Source: Pyxidicoccus caerfyrddinensis (lineage in GTDB: Bacteria; Myxococcota; Myxococcia; Myxococcales; Myxococcaceae). Taken from it: 64,000 bases of DNA. Under the pieces are notes generated by a model. It was not told where the DNA came from, searched no databases, and worked only from the letters and a program-made list of their open reading frames with translations. The position numbers were made by a program, and so were the translations under genes. The stretch is from assembly GCF_010894405.1 (NCBI RefSeq), contig NZ_JAAIYA010000005.1:310001-374000 (forward strand), given 5' to 3'. Positions 34,064-42,404 of the stretch are shown here, in pieces (the first letter of the stretch is position 1; each line of letters starts with the position of its first letter).

Positions 34064-34733
34064 CCGGCTTCCTCCCGCCCGTCACCATCTCCCCCAGCGT
34101 GCGCGGGTGGAGCAGCACCAGGACGACGTGGCCCACGGTGAAGAGGGCGAAGGCCGCGAGCACGATGAGGTGGAGCGCGCGCGCGGAGTCATAGCCGCCG
34201 AAGAGGCGGGTGAGCGACCCGAGCTGCACGGGCTTGTAGAGCACGAGGCCGGTGAGGATGGAGAGGGCACCCAGCACCAGCGTGCCCGTGTAGGCCAGCC
34301 GCTGGAGGCCGTTGTAGAGCCCCTGCTCGGGGGCGTGCTTGCGCAGGCGCACGTAGAAGGCGAGCGTGTCGAGCGCGTTGCGCGTGTCGCGGCGGGGCAG
34401 GAAGAGGCGGCGGCGCCACTCCCCGCTGAAGGCGAGGTAGAGCACGTACGCCACGCCGTTGAGGGCGAGGAACCAGGCGAAGGCGAAGTGCCAGTGGCGG
34501 GCGCCGGCGAGCCAGTCTCCGAGCCGGCTCCACTCCGGCGGCGTGATGCCCTGGAAGGGATACCAGTCGTAGGGTCGCCCCTGAGGGCCCTGCATGGGGT
34601 ACGCCGCGAGAATCTGCAGGCCGCTGGCCGCCATGATGACGAGCAGCGGCACGTTGAGCCAATGGCTCACGCGGATGGGCCACGGCTGCGGCCGGCGATG
34701 TTCCGGGGCGTGCACGGCGGTCCAGGAGAGCAC
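34056..34733 (-). CDS. Membrane cytochrome b561-type protein, partner of molybdenum enzyme
   Basis: This is a 225-residue membrane protein with four or more helices. Putative haem-ligand His residues appear in PIRVSHWLNVPLLVIMAASG (about 26), GARHWHFAFAWFLALNG (about 80), ALHLIVLAAFALFTVGHVVL (about 190) and nearby. This is the cytochrome b/NiFe-hydrogenase b-subunit-like fold that passes quinol electrons to periplasmic molybdoenzymes. It starts at GTG 34733 and overlaps the downstream oxidoreductase gene by 8 bp, so the two form one unit. Confidence 0.85.
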   Translation of the reverse strand: MLSWTAVHAPEHRRPQPWPIRVSHWLNVPLLVIMAASGLQILAAYPMQGPQGRPYDWYPFQGITPPEWSRLGDWLAGARHWHFAFAWFLALNGVAYVLYLAFSGEWRRRLFLPRRDTRNALDTLAFYVRLRKHAPEQGLYNGLQRLAYTGTLVLGALSILTGLVLYKPVQLGSLTRLFGGYDSARALHLIVLAAFALFTVGHVVLVLLHPRTLGEMVTGGRKPDA

Positions 34734-34961
34734 CGCGAGTGGCCGTGTGCCGGTGCCAGCAAGCGCGGATGGGAGTGCAGCGACCGATAGCGGACGTCAG
34801 GGGCTTCACGTGCGTCGTGCACCCGACGCCCGTGTTACCCCGGAGGGCGCCACGCCGGAGAGCAGGCTGGCGCGTTCGCAGAAGGGGGGCGGTTCCTTGG
34901 GACGGTGAGGGGCTTGCCGGTATCGTTGCGGGCCTCGGCCCCACGCACAGAGGACATGGAC

Positions 34962-37562
34962 ATGCATCGAGTGGAAACGACGCGTCTGAGCCTGCTGGCT
35001 GGCGCATGGGTGCTGGCCACGATGGCGGGCTGTCACCTGGAGGATTCGACACCCATCAACCTGGAGCCCTCGGGGTCGGCGCGGGTGGTGGTGGCGTTGC
35101 CGCGCTCGCTGCCGGTGGCCTCGGTGTCGCGCGTGGTGGCGACGGCGACGCCCGCCGGAGGGAAGCCCGTCACCCAGGAGCTGTCCGGCCAGGGCACGCA
35201 GTGGCAGGGCGGGCTGCGCGGAGTGCACGCGGGCGCGGGCGCCACGGTGGAGGCGGCGGTGTTCGACGCGCAGGGCGTGGCGGTGGCGCAGGCGCAGGTC
35301 TCCGGGGTGGTGCTGGAGCGGCACCGCTCGGAGCTGCTCGTCCTGGTGCCCCAGGCGCCGTCCCCGGGAGCGCCCGTGGGCAACGTGGCACCCTTCATCG
35401 ATGCGGTGGTGGCCTCGGCGCCGGGAGTGAAGCCGGGCGCGGAGCTGACCCTGCGCGCCGTCGCGCATGACCTGAACGCGGCGGATGCGCTGACGTACGC
35501 GTGGCGGGCCACGGGTGGGAGCTTCTCCAGTGACACGTCGTCCACGCCGGTGTGGACGGCGCCGGCGGAGCCTGGGGCTGTCACGCTGACGCTCCAGGTG
35601 ACGGACTCGCACGGCGCGGCGGCGACGCTGGACTTCGCGGTCGGCGTGGACCGTGGGGGTGGGGCGGTGGACGGGCAGGCCGGCTTCAACCGCTGGCCCG
35701 CGCTGGCGGAGCTGGCGGCGGAGCCTTCGTCCGAGGTGAGCGAGGGCAGCCCGGTGTCGCTCCAGTCGGTGAGCGTGGACGAGGATGGGGATGCGCTCAG
35801 CCTCGAGTGGAAGGCCTCGTGCGAGGGCACCTTCGACGACGCGACGGCGGCCCGGGCGAGCTTCACGCCCACCGCGCTGCCGGCGGGGACGTGCAACAAC
35901 TGCACGCTGACGCTCTCGGTGCGGGACGGGTTCGGCGGCGAGCGCGAGGGCACGGTGGAGCTGTGCGTGGTGCGCAAGCTGCCGCCGGTCATCGTGTCCA
36001 CCTCGCAGTCCTCGCCGGGGGCCGTGGCGGGCGACCTGGTGCGGCTGCTGGCCACGGCGGAGGACCCGCAGCACGAGCCGCTCACCTTCACGTGGACGAC
36101 GAACACGGGGTTGCTGGGGCCTCCGGCGAAGTCGGGTGGCACGGGTGAGGTGGACTGGGCGGCGCTGTCCTGCCTGCCGTCGGACGTGGTGCCCACGGTG
36201 CAGCTCACCGTCACGAACAGGTCGGGGCTGAGTGACTCGCACACCTTCACGGTGGAGTGGAGCGGTGGGCGGTGCGGCCAGCATCCGCCGTGCGACGTGA
36301 CGCTGGCGGACGCGAAGGTGACGCTCCAGGCGGACTGCACCACGGAGGGTACGGTGTTCATCCCGGACGGGTACACGTTCGACGGAGCGGGGCACGTGCT
36401 CACGGCGGTGGACCCGGAAGGGGGCCGCTACCTGGGCGCGGTGCTGCGCAACCGGGGCGCGGAGGCGCACGTGCGGGGCGTGAAGGTGGAGGGGCGCGCG
36501 CTGACGGGGGCGGGGAAGTGTGACGACGGCGCCAACGCACTGAGCGGCATCCGGCTGGAGGGCGCGAGCGGGTCCATCACCGACAGCGAAGTGCGGGACC
36601 TGCACCAGCAGGGTGGGAATGGTGGGTGCCAGGAGGGCACGGCCATCGAGGTGCGCAACGCGCAGGACGCGGCGACGGTGGTGCGCGTGGACGTGCTGCG
36701 CAACCGGGTGGCGGGCTACCAGAAGGTGGGCATCCTGGGCTCGGGCAAGGTGGACCTGAGGGTGGAGGCGAACACGGTGGAGGGGGGCGGGCCGGTGGCG
36801 GCGATTGCGCGCAATGGCATCCAGGTGAGCTCCGGGGCCACGGGGCGGGTGACGGGCAACACGGTGAAGGGCAACGCGTACAGCGGGCCGGGGTATGTGG
36901 CCTCGGGCATCCTGGTGGTGGGTGGGCCGTACTTCAGCGTGCCGCTGAGCCGGGACGTGGTCATCCAGGGCAACGGGCTGGAGGACAACGACGTGGGCAT
37001 CAACCTGTCGCAGGCCGCGGCGGATGGTGGGCCGCTGCCGGAGTCCACGAACATCCAGGTGGTGGACAACACGCTGAGCAGCGCGGCGCTGACGAATGTG
37101 TATCCGTACCAGGCGGCCATCTCTGATTACGGCGGCGGCAACCTCATCAGCCGCAATCACATCAGCGGCGCGGGGTATGACCGGGCGACGTCACCGGGGG
37201 CGACGTTCGACGTGGACGTGGTGGCGGGGGCGGCCTCGCGCGTGGCCTTCCTGACGGCGCGGCAGACGGTGGCAGCGGGGACGTGCTCGGGGGCGGTGGT
37301 GGTGCAGAGCCAGGACACGGTGGGCAACCTGTCCGCGCTGGCGGCGCCCGCGCTGGTGGTGCAGGGCACGGCGGGGGTGACGTTCTACGCGGACGCGGCG
37401 TGTACGCAGGCGCTGCCGGCGTCGGGAGCGGGCGCGGAGGTGCGACTGGAGGCGCCGCACCAGGAGGCGGTGTTCTACTTCCGCGCCGCGCAGGCCGGAG
37501 CCGTCACGGTGTCGGTGACGGGGGATGGCGTGAGCGCGTCGCAGGCGCAGACGGTGGAGTGA
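34962..37562 (+). CDS. Large lipoprotein with PKD-like domains and right-handed beta helix
   Basis: This is an 866-residue protein. The lipoprotein signal ends AGC (LATMAGCHL, Cys at about 26). Residues about 30-130 form a first beta domain. Three PKD/Ig-like domains follow, with markers LTYAWRATGGSF, LSLEWKASCEGTF and LTFTWTTNTGLL. Residues about 435-770 form a right-handed parallel beta helix with recurring Asn/Val rungs (GIRLEGASGSITDSEV, RVEANTVEGGG, VVIQGNGLEDNDVGI). The C-terminal 100 residues are a further beta domain. Beta helices of this kind often bind or cleave polysaccharide, but no catalytic residues are clear. AGAGG lies 8 bases before ATG at 34962; the ATG at 34956 is too close to it. 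Confidence 0.85.
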   Translation: MHRVETTRLSLLAGAWVLATMAGCHLEDSTPINLEPSGSARVVVALPRSLPVASVSRVVATATPAGGKPVTQELSGQGTQWQGGLRGVHAGAGATVEAAVFDAQGVAVAQAQVSGVVLERHRSELLVLVPQAPSPGAPVGNVAPFIDAVVASAPGVKPGAELTLRAVAHDLNAADALTYAWRATGGSFSSDTSSTPVWTAPAEPGAVTLTLQVTDSHGAAATLDFAVGVDRGGGAVDGQAGFNRWPALAELAAEPSSEVSEGSPVSLQSVSVDEDGDALSLEWKASCEGTFDDATAARASFTPTALPAGTCNNCTLTLSVRDGFGGEREGTVELCVVRKLPPVIVSTSQSSPGAVAGDLVRLLATAEDPQHEPLTFTWTTNTGLLGPPAKSGGTGEVDWAALSCLPSDVVPTVQLTVTNRSGLSDSHTFTVEWSGGRCGQHPPCDVTLADAKVTLQADCTTEGTVFIPDGYTFDGAGHVLTAVDPEGGRYLGAVLRNRGAEAHVRGVKVEGRALTGAGKCDDGANALSGIRLEGASGSITDSEVRDLHQQGGNGGCQEGTAIEVRNAQDAATVVRVDVLRNRVAGYQKVGILGSGKVDLRVEANTVEGGGPVAAIARNGIQVSSGATGRVTGNTVKGNAYSGPGYVASGILVVGGPYFSVPLSRDVVIQGNGLEDNDVGINLSQAAADGGPLPESTNIQVVDNTLSSAALTNVYPYQAAISDYGGGNLISRNHISGAGYDRATSPGATFDVDVVAGAASRVAFLTARQTVAAGTCSGAVVVQSQDTVGNLSALAAPALVVQGTAGVTFYADAACTQALPASGAGAEVRLEAPHQEAVFYFRAAQAGAVTVSVTGDGVSASQAQTVE

Positions 37563-37614
37563 GTGGCGCGGCACGGGGCCGTCCGCTTCGTGCGGACGGC
37601 TCCGCGCTCAGGCT

Positions 37615-38187
37615 TCACGGAATGCTCTCGGGGCTGCTCGTGAAGAGTGCGTGAAGGAGCATCGTTTCTGGTGGCTCCTTGAACTCCACGAAGAGGGGGA
37701 CACGCAACTGGGCCAGTTCCCGTGGGAGCGTGGTGGCTCCGAAGCTGGATTCAAGCTTCCGGGTCATGATGTCCACGGCGCGGCCTGTCTCTGGGGGAAG
37801 CGGGCCGAAGCTCGCCTTCTGGCTGACGCGCTCGGTACCGCAGTACTCCAGCTGCACTCCGTAGACGAAGGCGACCGGCGTCAGGATGCTGAGGCAACCC
37901 ACGGCGACCCAACGGGACGTCGGATGCGAAGAGGTGTCCGGCGGCCAGGCCACACAGCGGAAGCACGCGTCTCGCGTCGCCGTGGCATCGCTCAGCTTGA
38001 ATCCAGGGAGCGTCTTCTCGAGCTCTTCCAGCAGAGTCCACCACTGGTCGAGCTTGGGAAGCTCCCGCTCCCAGAGCGTATGGAGCCGTTGCAACTCGGG
38101 GCTGACCTCTTGCTTCAGGTAGGAGTCGCGGGTCGAGGGCCAGTAGTTCCGTGCAACGGCCAGAAGGTCTTCGGAAGACAGAGGCAT
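37615..38187 (-). CDS. Unknown 190-residue protein downstream of lipoprotein gene
   Basis: The protein starts MPLSSEDLLAVARNYWPS and has Trp/Glu-rich helices to about residue 60, then VAVGCLSILTPVAFVYGVQ (a hydrophobic stretch at about 90-110, perhaps a buried strand pair) and a C-terminal region rich in Pro/Glu. Base composition is lower in GC than the neighbours. It follows the lipoprotein gene by three bases and is surely co-transcribed. Not recognised. The arrangement (secreted lipoprotein then soluble protein) resembles effector/immunity pairs, but the lipoprotein carries no toxin-like domain that I recognise. Confidence 0.65.
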   Translation of the reverse strand: MPLSSEDLLAVARNYWPSTRDSYLKQEVSPELQRLHTLWERELPKLDQWWTLLEELEKTLPGFKLSDATATRDACFRCVAWPPDTSSHPTSRWVAVGCLSILTPVAFVYGVQLEYCGTERVSQKASFGPLPPETGRAVDIMTRKLESSFGATTLPRELAQLRVPLFVEFKEPPETMLLHALFTSSPESIP

Positions 38188-38190
38188 GGG

Positions 38191-38685
38191 TCACGGCCCT
38201 GCTTCAACGGGACTGGCCCGTGCATGGCAGACCCTCGTGGCGTGTGCACCGCCAATGGCGCGGTTGATGATGCTCTCGTAGGTGCTCTTGAACGTCTCAC
38301 ATGCCATGCCTAGGGGTGTGCTGGGCGTGACCGAGCGGAAGGCGGCATGCGCCGCCTCGTTGGCACATTCCGCGGAAACGCGCTGCGCGAGAGACGTGGA
38401 GATGGGGCCATCACTATTCTCAAGAGGCATCTCAACGCCGAACTTGCAGACGAAGGAATCACCCGAGTCACGCCTGAGAAAGGCGTGGACGCAGGCTGCG
38501 CGCCAGCCTCCGGCACCTGAGCCTCTCTTGGGGACGACCGTGACGAACTGGAAGTGGCTGGGTTGAAGGCTTCCCTCGACGAGGGTCGTCGCCGCTCCCG
38601 TGGCACATCCCCAGAGCAGCGGGATCGACACGGTAATGGCTCGGAGGAACAGGACTGCCGGAGATGTGGACGCCACCTTCGCCAT
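38191..38685 (-). CDS. Unknown lipoprotein (164 aa)
   Basis: This product has an N-terminal hydrophobic signal (VLFLRAITVSIPLLW) ending in a lipobox-like GCAT (Cys at about 26). The mature part contains SHFQFVTVVPKRGSG, three to four Cys residues (AACVHAF, FVCKFG, SAECANEA, MACETF) and Ser/Ala-rich helices, so disulfides are possible. ATG at 38685 is the only start that gives a proper signal peptide. It is paired with the 190-residue gene. Not recognised. Confidence 0.65.
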   Translation of the reverse strand: MAKVASTSPAVLFLRAITVSIPLLWGCATGAATTLVEGSLQPSHFQFVTVVPKRGSGAGGWRAACVHAFLRRDSGDSFVCKFGVEMPLENSDGPISTSLAQRVSAECANEAAHAAFRSVTPSTPLGMACETFKSTYESIINRAIGGAHATRVCHARASPVEAGP

Positions 38686-38839
38686 GAGGCTCTCGTCGGA
38701 AGACACCGCGAGTCTCACATGAGTTCGGTGGCTCGCGGTGAGTCTCCCTCGGTGGCTCGTCGGCCAGTCGACGCACGCGCTGTGCATTCCGGAGCCGTCG
38801 GGGTGCCAGGGGGGACGGCCGCATTCACAGGGCGCTGAG

Positions 38840-40195
38840 CTACAGCCGGAAGTTCGCCGCGACGAGCAGCAGCGTCTGCTCGCGCCGTGAGTCCACGGTG
38901 AAGTCCTCGGTGGGACCGCCCTGGAAACCATCGCCCGAAGTGGTGCCGCCCCGGCCCGCGAAGTACGGCACGCTGGAGCGGCGCCACACGCCCTCCAGAC
39001 GCAGGCCGAGGAAGTCGGTGGGCATCACCTCGAAGGTTCCGGTGAACCCATACACGCGCAGGTCCGTGCCCGGCTGTGTCGCCAGGTCCGGCGGCGGGTA
39101 CTGCGCGAGGTAGCGCGTGGGGTTCGTCATGTACTCGCCCCGCACCGTGAGGGAGAGCGTGTTGTCGCGGAACCAGACGCGGTGGGCGATGGACGTGCCC
39201 AGCATGTACGCGCCCGACGCGCCCGGCAGCCCGTCGCCGCCCGACTCGAAGCCGGCGTGGTTGTTGATGCTGAAGGCGAGCCTGGACACGCCCTTCGCGC
39301 CCGGCGCGTTGAAGTAGCGCACGAGGACGCTGTGGTCATGGTGGAAGCGCACCCGCTCCGGGACGCCCTTGGTGTCCGTCCCCACGTAGAAGTTGCTGAA
39401 GAGCGCGAGCGCCTCCGTGGGATTCCACCGCAACGCGAAGCCCGCGGACGGCGTGTTGTTCCACCTGCCGTACGTCTGCCAGCCGTTCATCAGCCAGGGC
39501 TCGAGCTTCAGCTTCGGCGTGGGGAAGTACTGCGCCCGGATGCCCTGGAAGTAGAAGGGCGTGTGGTCGCAGACGAGCGAGCGCGTGTAGTTCCAGTTCT
39601 CGCCCAGCAGGTAGCTCTCCAGGCCGATGTACGACATGAAGATGCCGCCCTCGACGTTGAGGCCCGAGCCCACGTCGAAGTGATAGCCCAGCGTCGCCTC
39701 TCGGATGTAGCGCAGGTTCTGCGCCGTCAACGAGCGCCCGCGCGCCACGGTGCCGTCGAGGTCCTGGATGATGTTCAGCATGTTGCCGTACTGCAGGCTG
39801 AGCCGGCCCAGCACGTCGCGGTAGTTCCACTCGACGCCAACGGAGGCGAGGTTGATGCCGAACTCGTTGTGCCGGCCCACGCTGGCGCTGCCTGTCAGCG
39901 TGTTGTCGCGCGGGCGGTTGAGGCTGAAGGCGTAGTGGGAGTCCAGGTAGATGCTGAGCACCACCGCCTCTGAAATCTGGAGTGGGAAGTCCTTCTGCCG
40001 GCTCTGGCCGTTCATCCACGTGAAGTCACCCCACGCGAAGGGGGCGGGCTCCGCGCTTTGCGCCCGCGCGGTGGAGGCCAGCAACAGGAGTCCGGCCGTG
40101 AAGAGGGCTCGCGCGGCCGGACGCCTCGCGAGCAGGGATGCGATGAAGTGGGAAGGGGACATGCCCGTCCCCCAGAGCAGCCGGCGTGCCTTCAT
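38840..40195 (-). CDS. OmpL-like outer-membrane beta-barrel porin (BBP2 type)
   Basis: This is a 451-residue protein. After a long leader, the signal peptide (AARALFTAGLLLLASTARAQ) is followed by FAWGDFTWMNGQSRQKDFPL, a conserved N-terminal start of putative beta-barrel porin-2 proteins. About 16 amphipathic strands follow, e.g. GVEWNYRDVLGRLSLQYG, TLGYHFDVGSGLNVEGG and AGFALRWNPTEALALFSNFY. The C-terminus ends ...LLLVAANFRL, a typical barrel end with a terminal hydrophobic residue. ATG at 40195 or the internal ATG at 40162 may be the start. It is divergent from the kdp operon across 294 bases full of palindromes, so shared control is possible. Confidence 0.83.
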   Translation of the reverse strand: MKARRLLWGTGMSPSHFIASLLARRPAARALFTAGLLLLASTARAQSAEPAPFAWGDFTWMNGQSRQKDFPLQISEAVVLSIYLDSHYAFSLNRPRDNTLTGSASVGRHNEFGINLASVGVEWNYRDVLGRLSLQYGNMLNIIQDLDGTVARGRSLTAQNLRYIREATLGYHFDVGSGLNVEGGIFMSYIGLESYLLGENWNYTRSLVCDHTPFYFQGIRAQYFPTPKLKLEPWLMNGWQTYGRWNNTPSAGFALRWNPTEALALFSNFYVGTDTKGVPERVRFHHDHSVLVRYFNAPGAKGVSRLAFSINNHAGFESGGDGLPGASGAYMLGTSIAHRVWFRDNTLSLTVRGEYMTNPTRYLAQYPPPDLATQPGTDLRVYGFTGTFEVMPTDFLGLRLEGVWRRSSVPYFAGRGGTTSGDGFQGGPTEDFTVDSRREQTLLLVAANFRL

Positions 40196-40291
40196 CCGTG
40201 AGCCGCTCGTCTCCTCGTGACTTCAGTCACTTGCGGCACGACAGGCGGCGCGCCGCGTTTGCAAACCACGGCGCGCGGGCAGTGGGAGCCG

Positions 40292-40302
40292 TGCGAATCG
40301 CA
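40292..40302. promoter_or_regulatory. Candidate activator site 1 upstream of kdp (TGCRNNNYGCA)
   Basis: TGCGAATCGCA, extended to the 13-base inverted repeat GTGCGAATCGCAC (40291-40303). It lies about 170 bases upstream of the predicted kdp start of transcription, a normal distance for a sigma54 activator. The same pattern occurs at 40372 and in front of the sigma54 regulator gene. Confidence 0.5.
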
Positions 40303-40371
40303 CGACCGGTGCCGCTCCAGGCAGGAGTGGGGGACGAGGCTTCATCCTGCACGGGCTCCGCGAGGCCATCG

Positions 40372-40382
40372 TGCGGATTGCA
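40372..40382. promoter_or_regulatory. Candidate activator site 2 upstream of kdp (TGCRNNNYGCA)
   Basis: TGCGGATTGCA matches the same half-site pattern as site 1, 80 bases downstream of it centre to centre and about 95 bases before the predicted transcription start. Confidence 0.5.
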
Positions 40383-40445
40383 ACCCGCGCCGGAAGTGGA
40401 GGTCCGCAAGCCCGTGGAACTCCTCGCTTCGTGCATGGCCCGGGT

Positions 40446-40461
40446 TGGTACGGCGGGTGCT
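40446..40461 (+). promoter_or_regulatory. Sigma54-type (-24/-12) promoter of the kdp operon
   Basis: TGGTACGGCGGGTGCT matches 10 of 12 positions of the consensus TGGCACG-N4-TTGCW, with the invariant GG (40447-40448) and GC (40459-40460) separated by exactly 10 bases. Predicted transcription start is near 40472, leaving about 18 bases to the first small ORF with CTGGAG as ribosome site. A sigma54 activator is encoded at the other end of the island. Confidence 0.6.
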
Positions 40462-40489
40462 CTTTCAGGAACTCAACCTGGAGTCCTGA

Positions 40490-40570
40490 ATGGACCTCGT
40501 CCTCGTCCTCGTCACCGTCGGTTTCTTCGCGCTTGCCTGGGCCTACACCCACGGCTGCGAGCGCCTGTGA
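40490..40570 (+). CDS. 26-residue membrane peptide leading the kdp operon
   Basis: The sequence starts MDLVLVLVTVGFFALAWAYT and ends HGCERL: one hydrophobic helix with a positively charged end. CTGGAG lies 5 bases before the ATG. Similar single-helix peptides ending in a C(E/D)RL-like tail are found just before kdpF in other bacteria, so this is probably a genuine small subunit or accessory of the K+ pump rather than chance. It ends 11 bases before kdpF. Confidence 0.65.
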   Translation: MDLVLVLVTVGFFALAWAYTHGCERL

Positions 40571-40581
40571 GGCACCCCGCC

Positions 40582-40671
40582 ATGACCTTCGAATACGCCG
40601 CCGGCGCACTGCTCTCCGTGCTGCTCACCGTCTATCTCGTCTACGCGCTGCTCCGTCCGGAGCGCTTCTAG
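40582..40671 (+). CDS. kdpF: KdpF, small stabilising subunit of K+ ATPase
   Basis: This 29-residue peptide starts MTFEYAAGALLSVLLTVYLV and ends YALLRPERF. A single transmembrane helix and the LLRPERF ending are the KdpF signature. In E. coli it stabilises the KdpABC complex in the inner membrane. It stops 9 bases before kdpA. Confidence 0.9.
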   Translation: MTFEYAAGALLSVLLTVYLVYALLRPERF

Positions 40672-40680
40672 GGGCCCGCC

Positions 40681-42402
40681 ATGACACTCATCGGCTGGTT
40701 GCAGATAGCGCTGTTCTTCGGACTGGTGCTCGCGGTGACGAAGCCGCTGGGCACGTACCTCTTCCGCGTCTTCGAGGGGGACACGCAGCCGCTGCCGCGC
40801 GTGCTGGGGCCCGTGGAGCGCGGCCTCCTGCGCCTGTGCGGCGCGGCGGAGCGGCGCGAGCAGACGTGGGTGGAGTACTCCGTGGCACTGCTGGCCTTCA
40901 GCCTCTTCGGCGTCCTCATCACCTACGTCATCCAGCGCCTGCAGCACGTGCTGCCGCTCAACCCGCAGGGCCTGCCGGCGGTGGGACCGGAGCTGGCCTT
41001 CAACACGGCCGCCAGCTTCACCACCAACACCAACTGGCAGTCCTACGCGGGCGAGTCCACGCTCAGCTACCTCACGCAGATGGCCGGGCTGGCGTGGCAC
41101 AACTTCACCTCAGCGGCGGCCGGCATCGGCGTGGCGCTGGCGCTCGCGCGCGGCTTCACCCGCCGGCCGGGCCCGGCGGGGCAGAAGACGCTGGGCAACT
41201 TCTGGGTGGACCTCATCCGCGGCACCCTCTACGTGCTGCTGCCCATCTGCTTCGTCTACGCGCTCTTCCTGGTGTCCCAGGGCGTGCTCCAGAACTTCTC
41301 CGCGTACCAGGCCCTGGTGACGCTGGAGGGAGGCAAGCAGACGCTGGCCATGGGCCCGGTGGCCTCGCAGGAGGCCATCAAGATGCTGGGCACCAACGGC
41401 GGCGGCTTCTTCAACGCCAACAGCGCCCACCCCTTCGAGAACCCCACGCCGCTCACCAACCTGGTGCAGATGCTCTCCATCTTCGCCATCCCCGCGGCCC
41501 TCACGTACACGTACGGGAAGATGGCGGGTGACACGAAGCAGGGCTGGGCCCTCTTCGCGGCCATGTCCGTCCTCTTCTTCGCGGGCGCGGCCGCCGCCTA
41601 CGCCGCCGAGTCTCAGCCCAACGCGGCCGTGGCCTCCGTGGCGCAGGTGGCGCGGGACGGAAACCTGGAGGGCAAGGAGGTGCGCTACGGCGTCTCCGCG
41701 TCCGCCCTCTTCGCCACCGTGACGACGGACGCGTCGTGCGGCGCCGTCAATGCGATGCATGACAGCTTCAACCCGCTCGGCGGCCTGGTGCCGCTCGTCA
41801 ACATGCAGCTGGGCGAGGTCATCTTCGGAGGAGTGGGCGCCGGCCTCTACGGCATCCTCGTCATGGTGGTGCTCGCCGTCTTCATCGCGGGCCTCATGGT
41901 GGGCCGCACGCCCGAGTACCTGGGCAAGAAGATTGAGGCGAAGGAGATGAAGCTCGCCATGCTGTACGTGCTCATCTTCCCGCTGTTCATCCTCGGGCTG
42001 TCGGCGGTGGCGGCGGTGATTCCGCAAGGCGTGTCCTCGCTCAACAACGCGGGGCCGCACGGCCTGTCGGAAATCCTCTACGCGTACACCAGCGGTGCGG
42101 CCAACAACGGCAGCGCCTTCGCGGGCCTCAACGCCAACACGCCCTTTTGGAACGTCACCCTGGGCGTGGCGATGCTCGGCGGCCGCTTCCTGATGATGGT
42201 GCCGGCGCTGGCCATCGCCGGCTCGATGGTGGGCAAGAAGGTGGTGCCCGCGGGCCCGGGCACCTTCCCCACCCACGGCACCCTCTTCACCGGCCTGCTG
42301 GTGAGCGTGGTCCTCATCGTCGGCGCGCTCACGTTCTTCCCCGCCCTCTCCCTCGGTCCCATCGTCGAGCACTTCCTCGCCGGGGCCGGAAAGGTCTACT
42401 GA
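40681..42402 (+). CDS. kdpA: KdpA, K+-channel-like subunit of Kdp ATPase
   Basis: This 573-residue integral membrane protein binds and moves K+. Ten or more helices are evident. Selectivity-filter regions of the four repeats are visible: [20 protein letters not shown] (about 105), [21 protein letters not shown] (about 240), a third around the [20 protein letters not shown] region (about 365), and [16 protein letters not shown] (about 480). Length is close to the E. coli protein (557). It is part of a kdpFABC operon with gaps of 2-12 bases. Confidence 0.97.
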   Translation: MTLIGWLQIALFFGLVLAVTKPLGTYLFRVFEGDTQPLPRVLGPVERGLLRLCGAAERREQTWVEYSVALLAFSLFGVLITYVIQRLQHVLPLNPQGLPAVGPELAFNTAASFTTNTNWQSYAGESTLSYLTQMAGLAWHNFTSAAAGIGVALALARGFTRRPGPAGQKTLGNFWVDLIRGTLYVLLPICFVYALFLVSQGVLQNFSAYQALVTLEGGKQTLAMGPVASQEAIKMLGTNGGGFFNANSAHPFENPTPLTNLVQMLSIFAIPAALTYTYGKMAGDTKQGWALFAAMSVLFFAGAAAAYAAESQPNAAVASVAQVARDGNLEGKEVRYGVSASALFATVTTDASCGAVNAMHDSFNPLGGLVPLVNMQLGEVIFGGVGAGLYGILVMVVLAVFIAGLMVGRTPEYLGKKIEAKEMKLAMLYVLIFPLFILGLSAVAAVIPQGVSSLNNAGPHGLSEILYAYTSGAANNGSAFAGLNANTPFWNVTLGVAMLGGRFLMMVPALAIAGSMVGKKVVPAGPGTFPTHGTLFTGLLVSVVLIVGALTFFPALSLGPIVEHFLAGAGKVY

Positions 42403-42404
42403 CC

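Larger units (their letters stand above)
40196..40489. other. Divergent porin/kdp regulatory region, rich in palindromes
   Basis: These 294 bases contain no gene. They hold a 12-bp palindrome GCGGCGCGCCGC (40245-40256), a 10-bp palindrome GTTTGCAAAC (40257-40266), two 11-bp TGCRNNNYGCA sites and a sigma54-like -24/-12 element (both listed separately). The density of inverted symmetry is far above the other short gaps in this window. Confidence 0.6.
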
